From: JANRJY01 sp033763735 | Lineage (GTDB): Bacteria; Bacteroidota; Bacteroidia; Cytophagales; UBA9547 | Direction: 5' to 3' | DNA length: 64,000 nt | Assembly: GCA_033763735.1 (NCBI GenBank) | Contig: JANRJY010000020.1 | Location: 1-64,000 of the forward strand | The notes under the pieces: model-generated | Told to the model about the DNA's origin: nothing | Database searches by the model: none | The model's input: only the letters and a program-made list of their open reading frames with translations | Program-made: the position numbers and the translations under genes | Part shown: in pieces, positions 15,995 to 25,363 of the stretch | Numbering within the stretch: position 1 is the stretch's first letter | How the letters are laid out: every line of letters starts with the position of its first letter

Positions 15995-18511
15995 CTAATC
16001 ATCCTTTTTCTGAAATTCAATATATCTCCTTCTAATTGCAAAAGCCATACCAAACATTGTAAGAATACTTCCAAACCATAATATATCAATAAATGGTTTT
16101 TCCATCGTTTTCAAAATTATCCAATCTTTTTGAGTGGTTTGAATTCCGAATGTAAACATTGAAGATTTAGGTTCAATATTTACTAAAGTTATTCTACTAC
16201 CAATTCCCATATTCTGGTCAGGAATGCGACCTATCATTTGGTTATGAATAATAAATATAGGTTCTAATATATGTTGCAAATTATTGTCTAACACTTTGAT
16301 ACTCGCCTTAATAGCAGCATCTTGACCTGAAAGAGCAATTCCCTGAATTTCATCAACTTTTTTGACTTCTTCAAGTATAGCGTAATAATCATTAATCAAA
16401 AATGTATCGCCAATACTAATTTGTTTCATTTCTATTTCGCTCCAATCTTTTTCGTCATTTGGATCCGGTATGGATGAAACATGAGTATATATGTCCTTGA
16501 CTATTAGTTTTTTAATATCCGGAGACGCTAATAACCCCATTTCTTTATTTACTTGTGCACGAGGGTATAATGTAAAAGTAGCTCCATCTTCTTTTTTAAA
16601 TTCTACTTCAAAAAAAGTATTTTCCTCCATATAAGTGATAGTGTCATTTTTGGCATAATATTTTTTGCCATTTACAATCACATCTTCAGTAAGAATTGCT
16701 TTGTAAGGACTTTCAGATAAATACAATTTCTCTTTATTAATGTAACCCGGTACTCCAGCAACTTCGATTCTCGGACCTTTGTAAGTAACTTTAAAAGGGT
16801 TCATTTGAATTTCCTGATTTCGAAATAGCAACACATTATCCTGATTCATTTCAGTGCTGAATTCTTTTGAATAAAGTAACCCTGAAGTGTTTTTTGAAAT
16901 TATTTTAGAATAACCTGCTGAAAACAATACGCCAATTAACATTAAGGCTATTCCAATATGCGCCAACCCACCACCTAAAGTTTGAGAAGCACTTTTAATT
17001 CGTGGGATTAATAAAATTATATTTGAAACAAAAGCAAATATGGAGGTAAGTAATAATATTATATAATCAATTCGATTGATATTTGAAAAGTAAATAATGC
17101 AGGTTGTTAATGCGAGTGTAATTACCAAAGGCGTATAGATAACTTTTTGAATGGATTTTAAATCCAGTTTTTTCCAAAAAAACAAAGGTCCTGTACCTGA
17201 TAGTAAAGCAATTGCAATTGAAAACCATATTTGAAATTTGCTGTAGTGTGCTACCTGATCAGCTGGAAGGGCAATTTTTGAAGTATATCCCAAATTGTTC
17301 AGAATAGTGTTATAAACTGGAATTGAGGTAGTCGCAATGATTTGAAATGCAGAAAGACACAGTGTAAGTATTCCCAAAAAAATCCAAAAGTCAGCATTGA
17401 ACACGCTCAAAGTTTCTGATTCGGTTGGAATTTTCTTCCAGCAATAAATAAGCAAAGCAATTGCTAATACGATAAAAGTAATCAAATATACTAACAGTTG
17501 GGATGATAATCCCAAATCAGTGAATGAATGCACAGAGGCGTTTCCCAAAATACCACTTCTCGTTAAAAAAGTAGAATATAAAATCAATAGAAAAGTACTT
17601 ATTGATAATATAATTGCGGTTTTAAGGGCGGTATTATTTTTTTTGTAAATCACCATTCCATGAATGGATGCAATTAATATAAGCCAAGGCACATACACAG
17701 CATTTTCTACTGGATCCCAATTCCAATAACCTCCAAAGTTAAGTGTTTCATAAGCCCAATATCCTCCCATTAAAATGCCAATACCTAATATAAGAGCGGA
17801 AAATAATGCCCATGGGAAAGCAGGTTTTATCCATTCGCTATATTGTTTTTGATATAATCCGGCAATGCAAAAACTAAATGGCACTAAAGTGGTAGCAAAG
17901 CCCAAAAACAGGGTAGGAGGGTGAATTACCATCCAATAGTTTTGAAGTAATGGATTTAAACCCGTACCATCTTTAGGAACAAATTCCGGATTAGAAGTAA
18001 AAATGGGCGCTTCCGGCATAAATTCTCGCATCAGAATAAAAGGAGAACTGCCTAATTTGATTTCCCCAATTACCACACCTAAAATCATTGATGCCAAAAA
18101 AGCTTGAACCAGCGTAAAAACAGCCATCATTGGTGCTTCCCATTTTTTTTGAGTATTCATTAAAATTAATCCTAACACCGCGTGCCAAAACATCCATAAT
18201 AAAAAACTGCCTTCTTGACCCTCCCAGAAGCAACTTATCATGTAATGAGTTGGAAGTATGTTGGAACTGTGACTCCATGCGTAATAGTATTCGTAATAGT
18301 GATTATAAATAATTACGAACAAAGTTCCGGCAATGGTAAATACTGAAATGGCATGCAAATAAAAAGTACTCCTTGAAAATAATATCCAACTTTTTTGTTC
18401 ATTTACAGCTGATAATGTGGACGTTACATATCCAAAAGATGCTAAAATAGCAGTGACAAATGAAAGAATTACCGAAAAGTGACCAACATTACCAATTAGC
18501 GAGTGAAACAT
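15995..18511 (-). CDS. ccmF: Cytochrome c maturation haem lyase, CcmF/CcsA type
   Basis: This is an 838-residue polytopic membrane protein. The WWD-like haem-handling signature is GGYWNWDPVENAVYVPW (D266), preceded by conserved HPPTLFLGF with its His. More than a dozen helices are followed by a periplasmic region (about 560-800) and a last helix (ILWFGSILTMFGMAFAI). It attaches haem to apocytochrome c at the outer face of the inner membrane together with CcmH/CcmE-type partners, which are not in the window. It is longer than E. coli CcmF (about 650) because of the C-terminal domain. It starts at ATG 18511 and is followed by two tiny membrane-protein genes. Confidence 0.92.
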   Translation of the reverse strand: MFHSLIGNVGHFSVILSFVTAILASFGYVTSTLSAVNEQKSWILFSRSTFYLHAISVFTIAGTLFVIIYNHYYEYYYAWSHSSNILPTHYMISCFWEGQEGSFLLWMFWHAVLGLILMNTQKKWEAPMMAVFTLVQAFLASMILGVVIGEIKLGSSPFILMREFMPEAPIFTSNPEFVPKDGTGLNPLLQNYWMVIHPPTLFLGFATTLVPFSFCIAGLYQKQYSEWIKPAFPWALFSALILGIGILMGGYWAYETLNFGGYWNWDPVENAVYVPWLILIASIHGMVIYKKNNTALKTAIILSISTFLLILYSTFLTRSGILGNASVHSFTDLGLSSQLLVYLITFIVLAIALLIYCWKKIPTESETLSVFNADFWIFLGILTLCLSAFQIIATTSIPVYNTILNNLGYTSKIALPADQVAHYSKFQIWFSIAIALLSGTGPLFFWKKLDLKSIQKVIYTPLVITLALTTCIIYFSNINRIDYIILLLTSIFAFVSNIILLIPRIKSASQTLGGGLAHIGIALMLIGVLFSAGYSKIISKNTSGLLYSKEFSTEMNQDNVLLFRNQEIQMNPFKVTYKGPRIEVAGVPGYINKEKLYLSESPYKAILTEDVIVNGKKYYAKNDTITYMEENTFFEVEFKKEDGATFTLYPRAQVNKEMGLLASPDIKKLIVKDIYTHVSSIPDPNDEKDWSEIEMKQISIGDTFLINDYYAILEEVKKVDEIQGIALSGQDAAIKASIKVLDNNLQHILEPIFIIHNQMIGRIPDQNMGIGSRITLVNIEPKSSMFTFGIQTTQKDWIILKTMEKPFIDILWFGSILTMFGMAFAIRRRYIEFQKKDD

Positions 18512-18569
18512 TCTATATCAAATCAAGTGCGAATTTATAATAGAATGAAGGAAAAAAGAGGAATATCAA

Positions 18570-19163
18570 TTATTTCTTTGGTTCTTTTTCGGATGGGTCA
18601 TAAAGCATAGCTGTACATAAACAATTTTTGCGATTTTTCATCATCAAAATATCATGATTCACACAACTTTGACATCCTTTCCAAAATTCTTCGTCATCGG
18701 TAAGTTCTGAATAAGTAACAGGTTCATAACCAAGCTCAGAATTAATTTTCATTACCGCTAATCCGGTAGTGAGCCCGAATATTTTGGCATCAGGGAATTT
18801 TTTGCGCGATAATTCAAATGCTTTGTATTTGATTGCTTTAGCTAAACCTGCTTTACGAAAAGTAGGAGAAACTATTAAGCCGGAATTGGCGACAAATTTT
18901 CCATGACTCCAACTTTCAATATAACAAAAACCAGCCCAAGTTCCATCATGATGCAAAGCAATGATGCCTTTGCCTTCATCCATCTTATTTTTAATATATT
19001 CAGGTGATCGTTTTGCAATGCCGGTGCCTCTTGCTTTCGCACTTTCTTCCATTTCGTGGGTAATCGTTTCGGCATATTTATGATGCTCAGGACCTGCTTC
19101 CTGAATTATAAAGTCCTGTAATTCAAATTCTTTTACTTCCGTTTCTTCCAAATTCGCTTGCAC
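18570..19163 (-). CDS. GNAT acetyltransferase with Cys-rich tail
   Basis: This 197-residue protein has a GNAT core: GTWAGFCYIESW (strand 4), VANSGLIVSPTFRKAGLAKAIKY (acetyl-CoA loop, a variant of the usual RGxG signature), and LTTGLAVMKINSELGYEPV (C-terminal helix and strand). The tail carries C164, C167, C181 and C183 (CxxC-13-CxC), suggestive of a bound metal. The substrate is unknown. It is encoded on the same strand just after aspartate kinase, so an amino-acid substrate such as glutamate or aspartate is possible but only inferred. It starts at GTG 19163; no nearby ATG preserves the N-terminal strand. Confidence 0.75.
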   Translation of the reverse strand: MQANLEETEVKEFELQDFIIQEAGPEHHKYAETITHEMEESAKARGTGIAKRSPEYIKNKMDEGKGIIALHHDGTWAGFCYIESWSHGKFVANSGLIVSPTFRKAGLAKAIKYKAFELSRKKFPDAKIFGLTTGLAVMKINSELGYEPVTYSELTDDEEFWKGCQSCVNHDILMMKNRKNCLCTAMLYDPSEKEPKK

Positions 19164-19310
19164 TTTGTATAATCTCTAAAATTATTGAAACTTATTAACG
19201 AGTGTATTTCAAATAAAGTTCAAAGATAGTGAGAAGAAAATTAATTTTTGGATTGAGGTTAATTTTTAAGTTTGATCGTTAAAAATTAAGGATATTTAGA
19301 TTTTAAAATT

Positions 19311-20687
19311 TTAAAAAAAACTTTCATGCAACACATTTAATGCCTTTTCTAAATCTTTATTTTCAAGGATAATTGTGATATTAAGCTCTGATGATCCTTG
19401 AGCAATGGCACTAATATTTATGCTATTTTTGCCTAATACCGTAAACATTTTACCTGCAATACCCGGAGTTTGTTGCATATTATCGCCTATGGCAGCTATT
19501 ACAGCCATTTTTTCTTTTTGACTTATTTTATCTATAATTTCAAGACGCAGCTCTTCTGCAAATTCTTTTTTCAATACATCCACCGCTTTAGCACCATCTT
19601 GAGGTGATATTGCCAATGTAATGGATTGCTCAGATGAAGCTTGAGTAATCATTACAATACTTATTTGATGTGTGGCAAGAGTTCCAAATACTCTTGCTGC
19701 AACACCAGCGGTTCCAATCATACCACTACCTTGAATAGTTAGTAATGACACATTTTTGATTGATGAAATTGCTTTAAAAGTACCGGAATCATCTAATCTT
19801 TTCTTTATTAAAGTCCCTTTGAACTTTGGATTATATAAGTTTTTGATTAACACAGGAATACCTTTCTTAAATGCGGGCTGTAAAGCGGGAGGATATATTA
19901 CTCTAGTACCAAAATTTGAAAGTTCCATAGCTTCAGCAAAAGTAAGACTATCAAGGCTATAAGCCTTCTTTACCATATCCGGATCGGCATTCATTATGCC
20001 ATCGCGATCGGTATATATTTCTATTATTTCTGCATTTAGAACAGCCCCAATTAAGGAAGCAGTATAAGAGGTGCCATCCCTGCCTAAAGAGGTTGATTCA
20101 CCTTTTAAAGACGCACCGATTTGTCCGGTGATGATTTGGATTCCTTTGCTCTTTTTAAAATGATCTTTTATTTTTTTTTCTGAATCCTCAACTTGAACAT
20201 GCGCATTGGCAAAAACATTATCAGTAACAATAATTGATTGGCTATCAACATATTGTACTTCAATACCTTTTGATTTCAGAATTTCGCTTAGCATGTAGGC
20301 CGATATTCTAACCCCATAAGTTTGAATATGATCTACTGTGCGCGGAGAAAGTTCCCATAGTAAAAATACTCCATGCAAAATATCTTCTAAGTCGTTGAGA
20401 ATGACCTTGATATTTGCCAGTACTTTGGCCTGATGTTTTACATCAACAAATTTTTTTACGATATTAAAGTGTCTTTCTTCTAACAATTGCAGCAATTCGC
20501 GATAGGTACTTTCACCTGAAAGTGCTTGTTTGCTTATCTCTTCAAGATCGGTGGTTACATTTTTTAAGGACGATACAACTACACAAATATCTTTGTTCTT
20601 TTTTTGTTCGGCAGCTATAATGGCTACGACTTTATCAATACTGGCAGCATCAGCAAGAGTGGATGCACCAAACTTCAATATTTTCAT
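19311..20687 (-). CDS. Aspartate kinase (ThrA-like, monofunctional)
   Basis: The 458-residue protein phosphorylates aspartate, the first step to lysine, threonine and methionine. It has the kinase start ILKFGASTLA (KFGGTS variant), the LGRDGTSYTASLIG loop (usually LGRxGS-D/N), DRDGIMNADPDMV and AMELSNFGTRVIYP. Two ACT domains follow (TIQGSGMIGTAGVAARVF... SQASSEQSITLAI-type and AIGDNMQQTPGIAGKMF), the arrangement of bifunctional ThrA. The homoserine dehydrogenase half that ThrA carries is absent: the frame stops after LHESFF and nothing coding follows. It starts at ATG 20687, 5 bases after a TAAATTTG element (20693-20700, minus strand). Confidence 0.9.
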   Translation of the reverse strand: MKILKFGASTLADAASIDKVVAIIAAEQKKNKDICVVVSSLKNVTTDLEEISKQALSGESTYRELLQLLEERHFNIVKKFVDVKHQAKVLANIKVILNDLEDILHGVFLLWELSPRTVDHIQTYGVRISAYMLSEILKSKGIEVQYVDSQSIIVTDNVFANAHVQVEDSEKKIKDHFKKSKGIQIITGQIGASLKGESTSLGRDGTSYTASLIGAVLNAEIIEIYTDRDGIMNADPDMVKKAYSLDSLTFAEAMELSNFGTRVIYPPALQPAFKKGIPVLIKNLYNPKFKGTLIKKRLDDSGTFKAISSIKNVSLLTIQGSGMIGTAGVAARVFGTLATHQISIVMITQASSEQSITLAISPQDGAKAVDVLKKEFAEELRLEIIDKISQKEKMAVIAAIGDNMQQTPGIAGKMFTVLGKNSINISAIAQGSSELNITIILENKDLEKALNVLHESFF

Positions 20688-20950
20688 AATCGCAAATTTA
20701 TGTAAATCAAATGAATCAGTTAGTAGAAATGGATTAAAATCATTATGTCAATTTATTGTTTTTGATTGTTGATTTTTTTATTTTCGAGAAGAACTCTTTT
20801 TTAAAACTATACTTTTAATTTAGGTAGGTAATTGATAATAGTACTCTTTTTAAAATCAAAAAGTATATTTAGTCTTAAGTTCGAAAATACATTTACGATT
20901 TATTTGAGAGATATATGAAATGAAAATGTATAAATGTTTTGGATTTTAAT

Positions 20951-21088
20951 GTGGTGGGTTGACAAAAAAGCGGGGGTGTGCTGGAATTGAGGGAGGAAGC
21001 ATACAACCCACTTACTGGCTCATACATCCACCGGCTGTATGCCCTTTCTTGACTTTTTTGCCACTTTTTGGGTTAAGCCAAAAAGTGG
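20951..21088. repeat. GC-rich structured island
   Basis: In a 525-base gap (20688-21212) with no convincing gene, this segment is conspicuously G- and C-rich. GTGGGTTG (20954-20961) pairs with CAACCCAC (21004-21011), GCATAC (20999-21004) with GTATGC near 21037-21042, and the right end is an 11-bp hairpin, CCACTTTTTGG (21061-21071) against CCAAAAAGTGG (21078-21088). A 74-codon plus-strand frame crosses it but has no gene-like composition. It may be a non-coding RNA or a remnant repeat; see also 13434-13569. Confidence 0.5.
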
Positions 21089-21212
21089 ACAATTTATTAT
21101 CAATCTATTATTTTTTTGGCTATACCTTATTTGTGCAAATATTTATAAAGTGGATTGGAAAAGCAATATCAATGCCCTTATAATCAATATTTAAAACCAA
21201 AATAAAAGTTTA

Positions 21213-22919
21213 TTATTGAATCAACTGACTAATCAAACTCACACTGAAAATGCTTAGCAAAAACCAACCGCAAACCCCTTCCAATATTGCCAAATATCGA
21301 GCTAATCCTTTTGCCTGAACTTCGCCATAACCTAATGTAATAAAGGCATTTAAACTTAGTGCCAATGCATTAAGTGCTCGAATAAATATTCCCCACAAGA
21401 CAAATAAAACCAATGAAGTACCTAACCAAATATTCAATTTGAATTTTTCCAAGGATGACATTAATTCCCAATTTTTAGGATGGTATTGTATTTTTTCGAA
21501 TATGGTTTTTTTAAATCGCTGTTTTACTCTAAATATGGATAACATAATTGAACTAGTAAAAGATAGTAATTTTGGCAATCCTCTTTTACTTTTTAATATT
21601 TCCGATTCAAATGATGTAACATAATTTGGAACAGTCATTTCTTTCTTTTCCGACTTAAGTAAACGAATTAATTTTTTTAAAAAATTGGCGATATTTTTCA
21701 TTTGCAAATTGTCCTTGTGACTTGGAAATATGAAATAAATAATTGCAAACAAAAGCAAAACGTAGATTGAATAAACAATTGACTTTACATAATTGGTAGC
21801 ATAATCACAAAAAAAACGCAAAAATTGATTCATTTTGATATCAACCAATTTATTGAAAGTAGGATAAATTTTATATTCATAAATCAATCTCTTGGTTTCG
21901 AAATCTTTAACAAAAACATAACATGCATTATATGACTCATTATCCAATTGTTCTCTGTATAGTGATAAAAATTTTGAAAGCCTTGATCGCATGGCTCTGT
22001 ATGCATTTTCGCTGGAAACATATTGCCCAAAAGTGTCATACATTTTTTCTGAGCCGGCACTATCAAAATGAGCTCTCATATTTTCACCAAACTGATTCCA
22101 TGGTATTAAGGTATTTTGAATAGGAAAGTGCGAATGTCCCGGATTGAACCAATCAAATCGATTGTTTACAACTTCCAATCCTTGCTTACAATGCACATCC
22201 ATTTGCACGGCACCTTCGAAAATATTGTTTTTAATTCCTACAAAAATATTTTCCATATTAAATCCAATGGCTGCTTTATCGTGTGTTCCATAAAAGTGAT
22301 TGCCATTCAATGAAAAATATCCGTTTACAATTCCAGAGCCATTGGCTACCATTAATTCAAAGCTATAATTATTGTTTTTTGGAATAAATTTGCAGCTATT
22401 AAAACTGAACTGAACCGGAATAACATTTTCAATAAATTTATTGGAGCCTGTAAAAGTGCAAAGTTCAAACTCTATCTGCGAAAACTTGGAATTCCATATT
22501 TCAATACCTTCATCAAAAATACAGTTTTCAAAAACCATCGTTATATAAGGATTACTGAAACCTTGTAATGTTAATTTTCTTTTAAATGAAATATTGTTAA
22601 AAAGCAGGAATAAGTTTTTGTCATTTTGAAATGTTGTACTTCTGATTACGCTACAATTCCTTAATTCTATAGACTTATTTATTATCATTAAAGGATTTCT
22701 TTTATGATTTTGCAAAAATGTACCAAAATATTTTGCATCTGAAGTATCAGCCACTAAATCAATATTTTCGATAACAATAGTGTTATTATTAGAATTATTG
22801 ATTTTTGAAAATAAGCTATTTAACGTCATTCGTTTTTTATCAAATGAGCTGCCAAAACTTACAAAAATTACAAAAAATACTACAAACTGAAAGAATCTTA
22901 AATGGCACATATTAAGCAT
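21213..22919 (-). CDS. Putative potassium-channel protein with extracytoplasmic repeat domain
   Basis: The protein has 568 residues from the ATG at 22919 (ATG 22910 also possible; the frame opens at TTG 22949). A signal peptide (HLRFFQFVVFFVIFVSFG) is followed by about 280 residues of repeated short beta segments with Asn and Phe ladders (LRNCSVIRSTTFQN, LQGFSNPYITMVFENCIF, IENVIPVQFSFNSCKF), resembling a right-handed beta-helix or pentapeptide-like solenoid. A membrane helix (SIVYSIYVLLLFAIIYFIF), a basic linker, a helix (WLGTSLVLFVLWGIFI), the filter sequence ITLGYGE and an inner helix (LAILEGVCGWFLLSIFSVSLI) follow. TLGYGE fits the TxGYG potassium filter of two-helix channels. The combination suggests a gated channel with an outer sensing domain; function is inferred. 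Confidence 0.7.
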   Translation of the reverse strand: MLNMCHLRFFQFVVFFVIFVSFGSSFDKKRMTLNSLFSKINNSNNNTIVIENIDLVADTSDAKYFGTFLQNHKRNPLMIINKSIELRNCSVIRSTTFQNDKNLFLLFNNISFKRKLTLQGFSNPYITMVFENCIFDEGIEIWNSKFSQIEFELCTFTGSNKFIENVIPVQFSFNSCKFIPKNNNYSFELMVANGSGIVNGYFSLNGNHFYGTHDKAAIGFNMENIFVGIKNNIFEGAVQMDVHCKQGLEVVNNRFDWFNPGHSHFPIQNTLIPWNQFGENMRAHFDSAGSEKMYDTFGQYVSSENAYRAMRSRLSKFLSLYREQLDNESYNACYVFVKDFETKRLIYEYKIYPTFNKLVDIKMNQFLRFFCDYATNYVKSIVYSIYVLLLFAIIYFIFPSHKDNLQMKNIANFLKKLIRLLKSEKKEMTVPNYVTSFESEILKSKRGLPKLLSFTSSIMLSIFRVKQRFKKTIFEKIQYHPKNWELMSSLEKFKLNIWLGTSLVLFVLWGIFIRALNALALSLNAFITLGYGEVQAKGLARYLAILEGVCGWFLLSIFSVSLISQLIQ

Positions 22920-23017
22920 TGAACTAAGTAAAATAATGGCAGATTTCAAAATTTGAAAATCAATAGATGCATAATTGATACAAGTAAATCATAAATTTAT
23001 TCGAAATTTTATTTAAA

Positions 23018-23049
23018 TTTGATTTTATTTATTACATCTAATAATTTTG
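23018..23049 (+). promoter_or_regulatory. Bacteroidota-type promoter of the sugar dehydrogenase gene
   Basis: TTTG (23018-23021), a 20-base spacer, then TAATTTTG (23042-23049): both elements fit the consensus with ideal spacing. The ATG at 23056 is only 6 bases downstream, so the mRNA is probably leaderless or nearly so. Confidence 0.7.
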
Positions 23050-23055
23050 AAAAGC

Positions 23056-25359
23056 ATGAAAACTATCCGGTTATTTTTTAATTATATATTTCAAGTTTTC
23101 TTTTTTTTATTGGCTATAGATAATATTGGAGCTACGCTCCCAAATGGATTCATTGAAACCCGAATTGCACAAAACCTAAACCCAACCGACATTGAATTTT
23201 CACCTGATGGCAGATTGTTTCTTTGTGATAAAAGTGGCATTGTTACAATTTACAAAAATGGCAATTGGCTTTCAAAACCATTTTTAAGTATAACTGGAAT
23301 TGTAGATGATGGGAATGAACGTGGACTTCAATCCATAGCATTCGACCCTAATTTTACAGTTAATGGTTATGTTTATGTATATTATACACATCAGGGTACA
23401 ACCAACAATGGTACTCCCATAAATACTAATAGCTACAACAGAGTAAATAGATATACAGCTTTGAATGACACAGCCATTATGGCATCGCAAACTTCAATTA
23501 TTGGGTTTAATTATTTGTCAAATGCCGGAAATCACAATGGTGGGGGAATGGTTTTTGGCGCTGATGGCAAACTTTATATTGCCACCGGTGAAAATGCCAA
23601 TACTTCAAATTCTCAAAGTAGTGCTACTTTATTAGGTAAAATTGTGAGAATCAATCCTGATGGCACGATTCCAACTGACAATCCATATTATAATACGTTT
23701 ACAGGCATAAATAGAGCTATTTATAATTTGGGACTTCGTAATCCTTTCAAAATGGCAATCCAACCTAGCACAGGAACTATTTTTGTTAATGATGTGGGAC
23801 AAAGCAGCTGGGAAGAAATCAACAGGGTAGTTGCAAACAAAAATTTTGGTTGGCCGGGAATTGAAGGGGTAAGAGTTGCTCAAACCATGCCTGCCAATTA
23901 TTCCGATCCCGTATTCGCTTATGACCATAGCCAAGGTTGCAGTATCACTGCCGGCACTTTTTATAATCCGCCAGTTGCACAATTTCCAAGTTCATTTACT
24001 GGCAAGTACCTTTATGCCGACTATTGCAACAGCTACATTCGAATATTAGATCACATTGCGGGCACAGTTTCAGGATTTATCACCGGTATTAATAGGCCTT
24101 TAGATGTGGCCATTGACAATCAAGGCTCCTTGTTTTACATTGCTCGTGCAGGATTAGGTGGAGGTAGCAATACCGACAATACATCCTCTAGCAATGGTGA
24201 AATATGGAAAGTACAATACACCGGTAACGGAAATGTAGGATTTGCGGTTCAACCAGTTGGCTATTCGGTGCCTAATGGCACTTCTGTAACATTTGCAGCA
24301 AGTGCAAATGGCAATCAACCTATTTATTATCAATGGTATCGTAATAATGTATCAATTGCTGGTGCAAATAGTAATTTATATACGATTACAACCACTTCAC
24401 TTTCTGATAATGGTGCTCAGTTTAAAGTTGTAATTAATAACTTGTTCAGCACGCTTACAAGTAACATAGCAGTACTAACAATTAATCCAAATACATTACC
24501 GGAACCAATAATTATTGCTCCAGGTACGACCACTTCGTTTGTAGGAGGTCAAAATATATCTTTTAGTGGCTTTGCTACTGATGTTGAAGATGGTACACTT
24601 TCAGGCAGTGCATTTAGTTGGCGGATAGATTTGCACCATGACACTCATACACATCCCGCTCTTGATCCTTCACCAGGTAGTAAAAGTGGTACATATATTT
24701 TCCCAAACATTGGCGAAACATCAGATAATATTTGGTTAAGAATATATTTAAAAGTTACTGACCAACTAGGTGCTTCAAAAGAAATCTATCGTGATATTTT
24801 TCCTCAAAAAGTGGATGTAAAATTAAAAAGTAATATCGCAGGAATTCAATTATTTTTAGATGGTGCCACAGTTATAACGCCATTTAAATTTACAAATGTC
24901 ATTGGAATGCAGCGAGAAATTAAAGCCCAAACTTTAGTAAATGTATCAAACAAAAATTATTCATTCACTGGCTGGACACATGGAGGTTCAGCAACTCAAT
25001 TGATCTATCCTCTTGCATCAGATACTTCATTTACAGCAAATTATATAGAAATTGTTTCGGTAAATACTCCTGTGGGAATCAACACCACTTCAGGTTTAAA
25101 TACTTTAACTTCCATTAATATACAGTACATTTCAGATGAAGACTTATGGCATCCTAACCCAAGCAATTCGGGCATTTTTACAATTATTAATTTACACGAA
25201 CAAATTGAGATTTTAAGAATAAGTACGATTCAAGGAAAAGAAATTCCTATTTCTTATAAAAATAATCAAATTGATATTCATGAATATCCGAAAGGAATCT
25301 ATATAGTTGATTATTTATCAGGGCATAAAAAATATCAATCCCGAATTATTTATCGCTAA
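23056..25359 (+). CDS. Secreted PQQ-type sugar dehydrogenase with Ig-like and T9SS domains
   Basis: The protein has 767 residues from ATG 23056 (a TTG at 23047 lies within the -7 element). After a signal peptide comes a six-bladed GSDH-type propeller: PTDIEFSPDGRLFLCDKSG, RGLQSIAFDPNF, NHNGGGMVFGADGKLYIATGE, GLRNPFKMAIQPSTG, DVGQSSWEEIN (residues about 30-370). This family oxidises aldoses with pyrroloquinoline quinone and calcium. An Ig-like domain follows (about 398-480, VGYSVPNGTSVTFAASANGNQ), then a beta-sandwich segment, and a T9SS-type tail (WHPNPSNSGIFTI...GIYIVDYLSG). It acts outside the cell or at the surface. Substrate unproven. Confidence 0.87.
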   Translation: MKTIRLFFNYIFQVFFFLLAIDNIGATLPNGFIETRIAQNLNPTDIEFSPDGRLFLCDKSGIVTIYKNGNWLSKPFLSITGIVDDGNERGLQSIAFDPNFTVNGYVYVYYTHQGTTNNGTPINTNSYNRVNRYTALNDTAIMASQTSIIGFNYLSNAGNHNGGGMVFGADGKLYIATGENANTSNSQSSATLLGKIVRINPDGTIPTDNPYYNTFTGINRAIYNLGLRNPFKMAIQPSTGTIFVNDVGQSSWEEINRVVANKNFGWPGIEGVRVAQTMPANYSDPVFAYDHSQGCSITAGTFYNPPVAQFPSSFTGKYLYADYCNSYIRILDHIAGTVSGFITGINRPLDVAIDNQGSLFYIARAGLGGGSNTDNTSSSNGEIWKVQYTGNGNVGFAVQPVGYSVPNGTSVTFAASANGNQPIYYQWYRNNVSIAGANSNLYTITTTSLSDNGAQFKVVINNLFSTLTSNIAVLTINPNTLPEPIIIAPGTTTSFVGGQNISFSGFATDVEDGTLSGSAFSWRIDLHHDTHTHPALDPSPGSKSGTYIFPNIGETSDNIWLRIYLKVTDQLGASKEIYRDIFPQKVDVKLKSNIAGIQLFLDGATVITPFKFTNVIGMQREIKAQTLVNVSNKNYSFTGWTHGGSATQLIYPLASDTSFTANYIEIVSVNTPVGINTTSGLNTLTSINIQYISDEDLWHPNPSNSGIFTIINLHEQIEILRISTIQGKEIPISYKNNQIDIHEYPKGIYIVDYLSGHKKYQSRIIYR

Positions 25360-25363
25360 TTGA

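Noticed and set aside
17991..18278. 95-codon minus-strand frame inside ccmF
   Set aside because: It overlaps the CcmF coding region in another frame, where the CcmF motifs and continuous frame are convincing.
20959..21183. 74-codon plus-strand frame across the GC-rich island
   Set aside because: It lies over nested inverted repeats, has no family likeness and no promoter or ribosome-binding site; the frame is explained by the high GC of the structured island.
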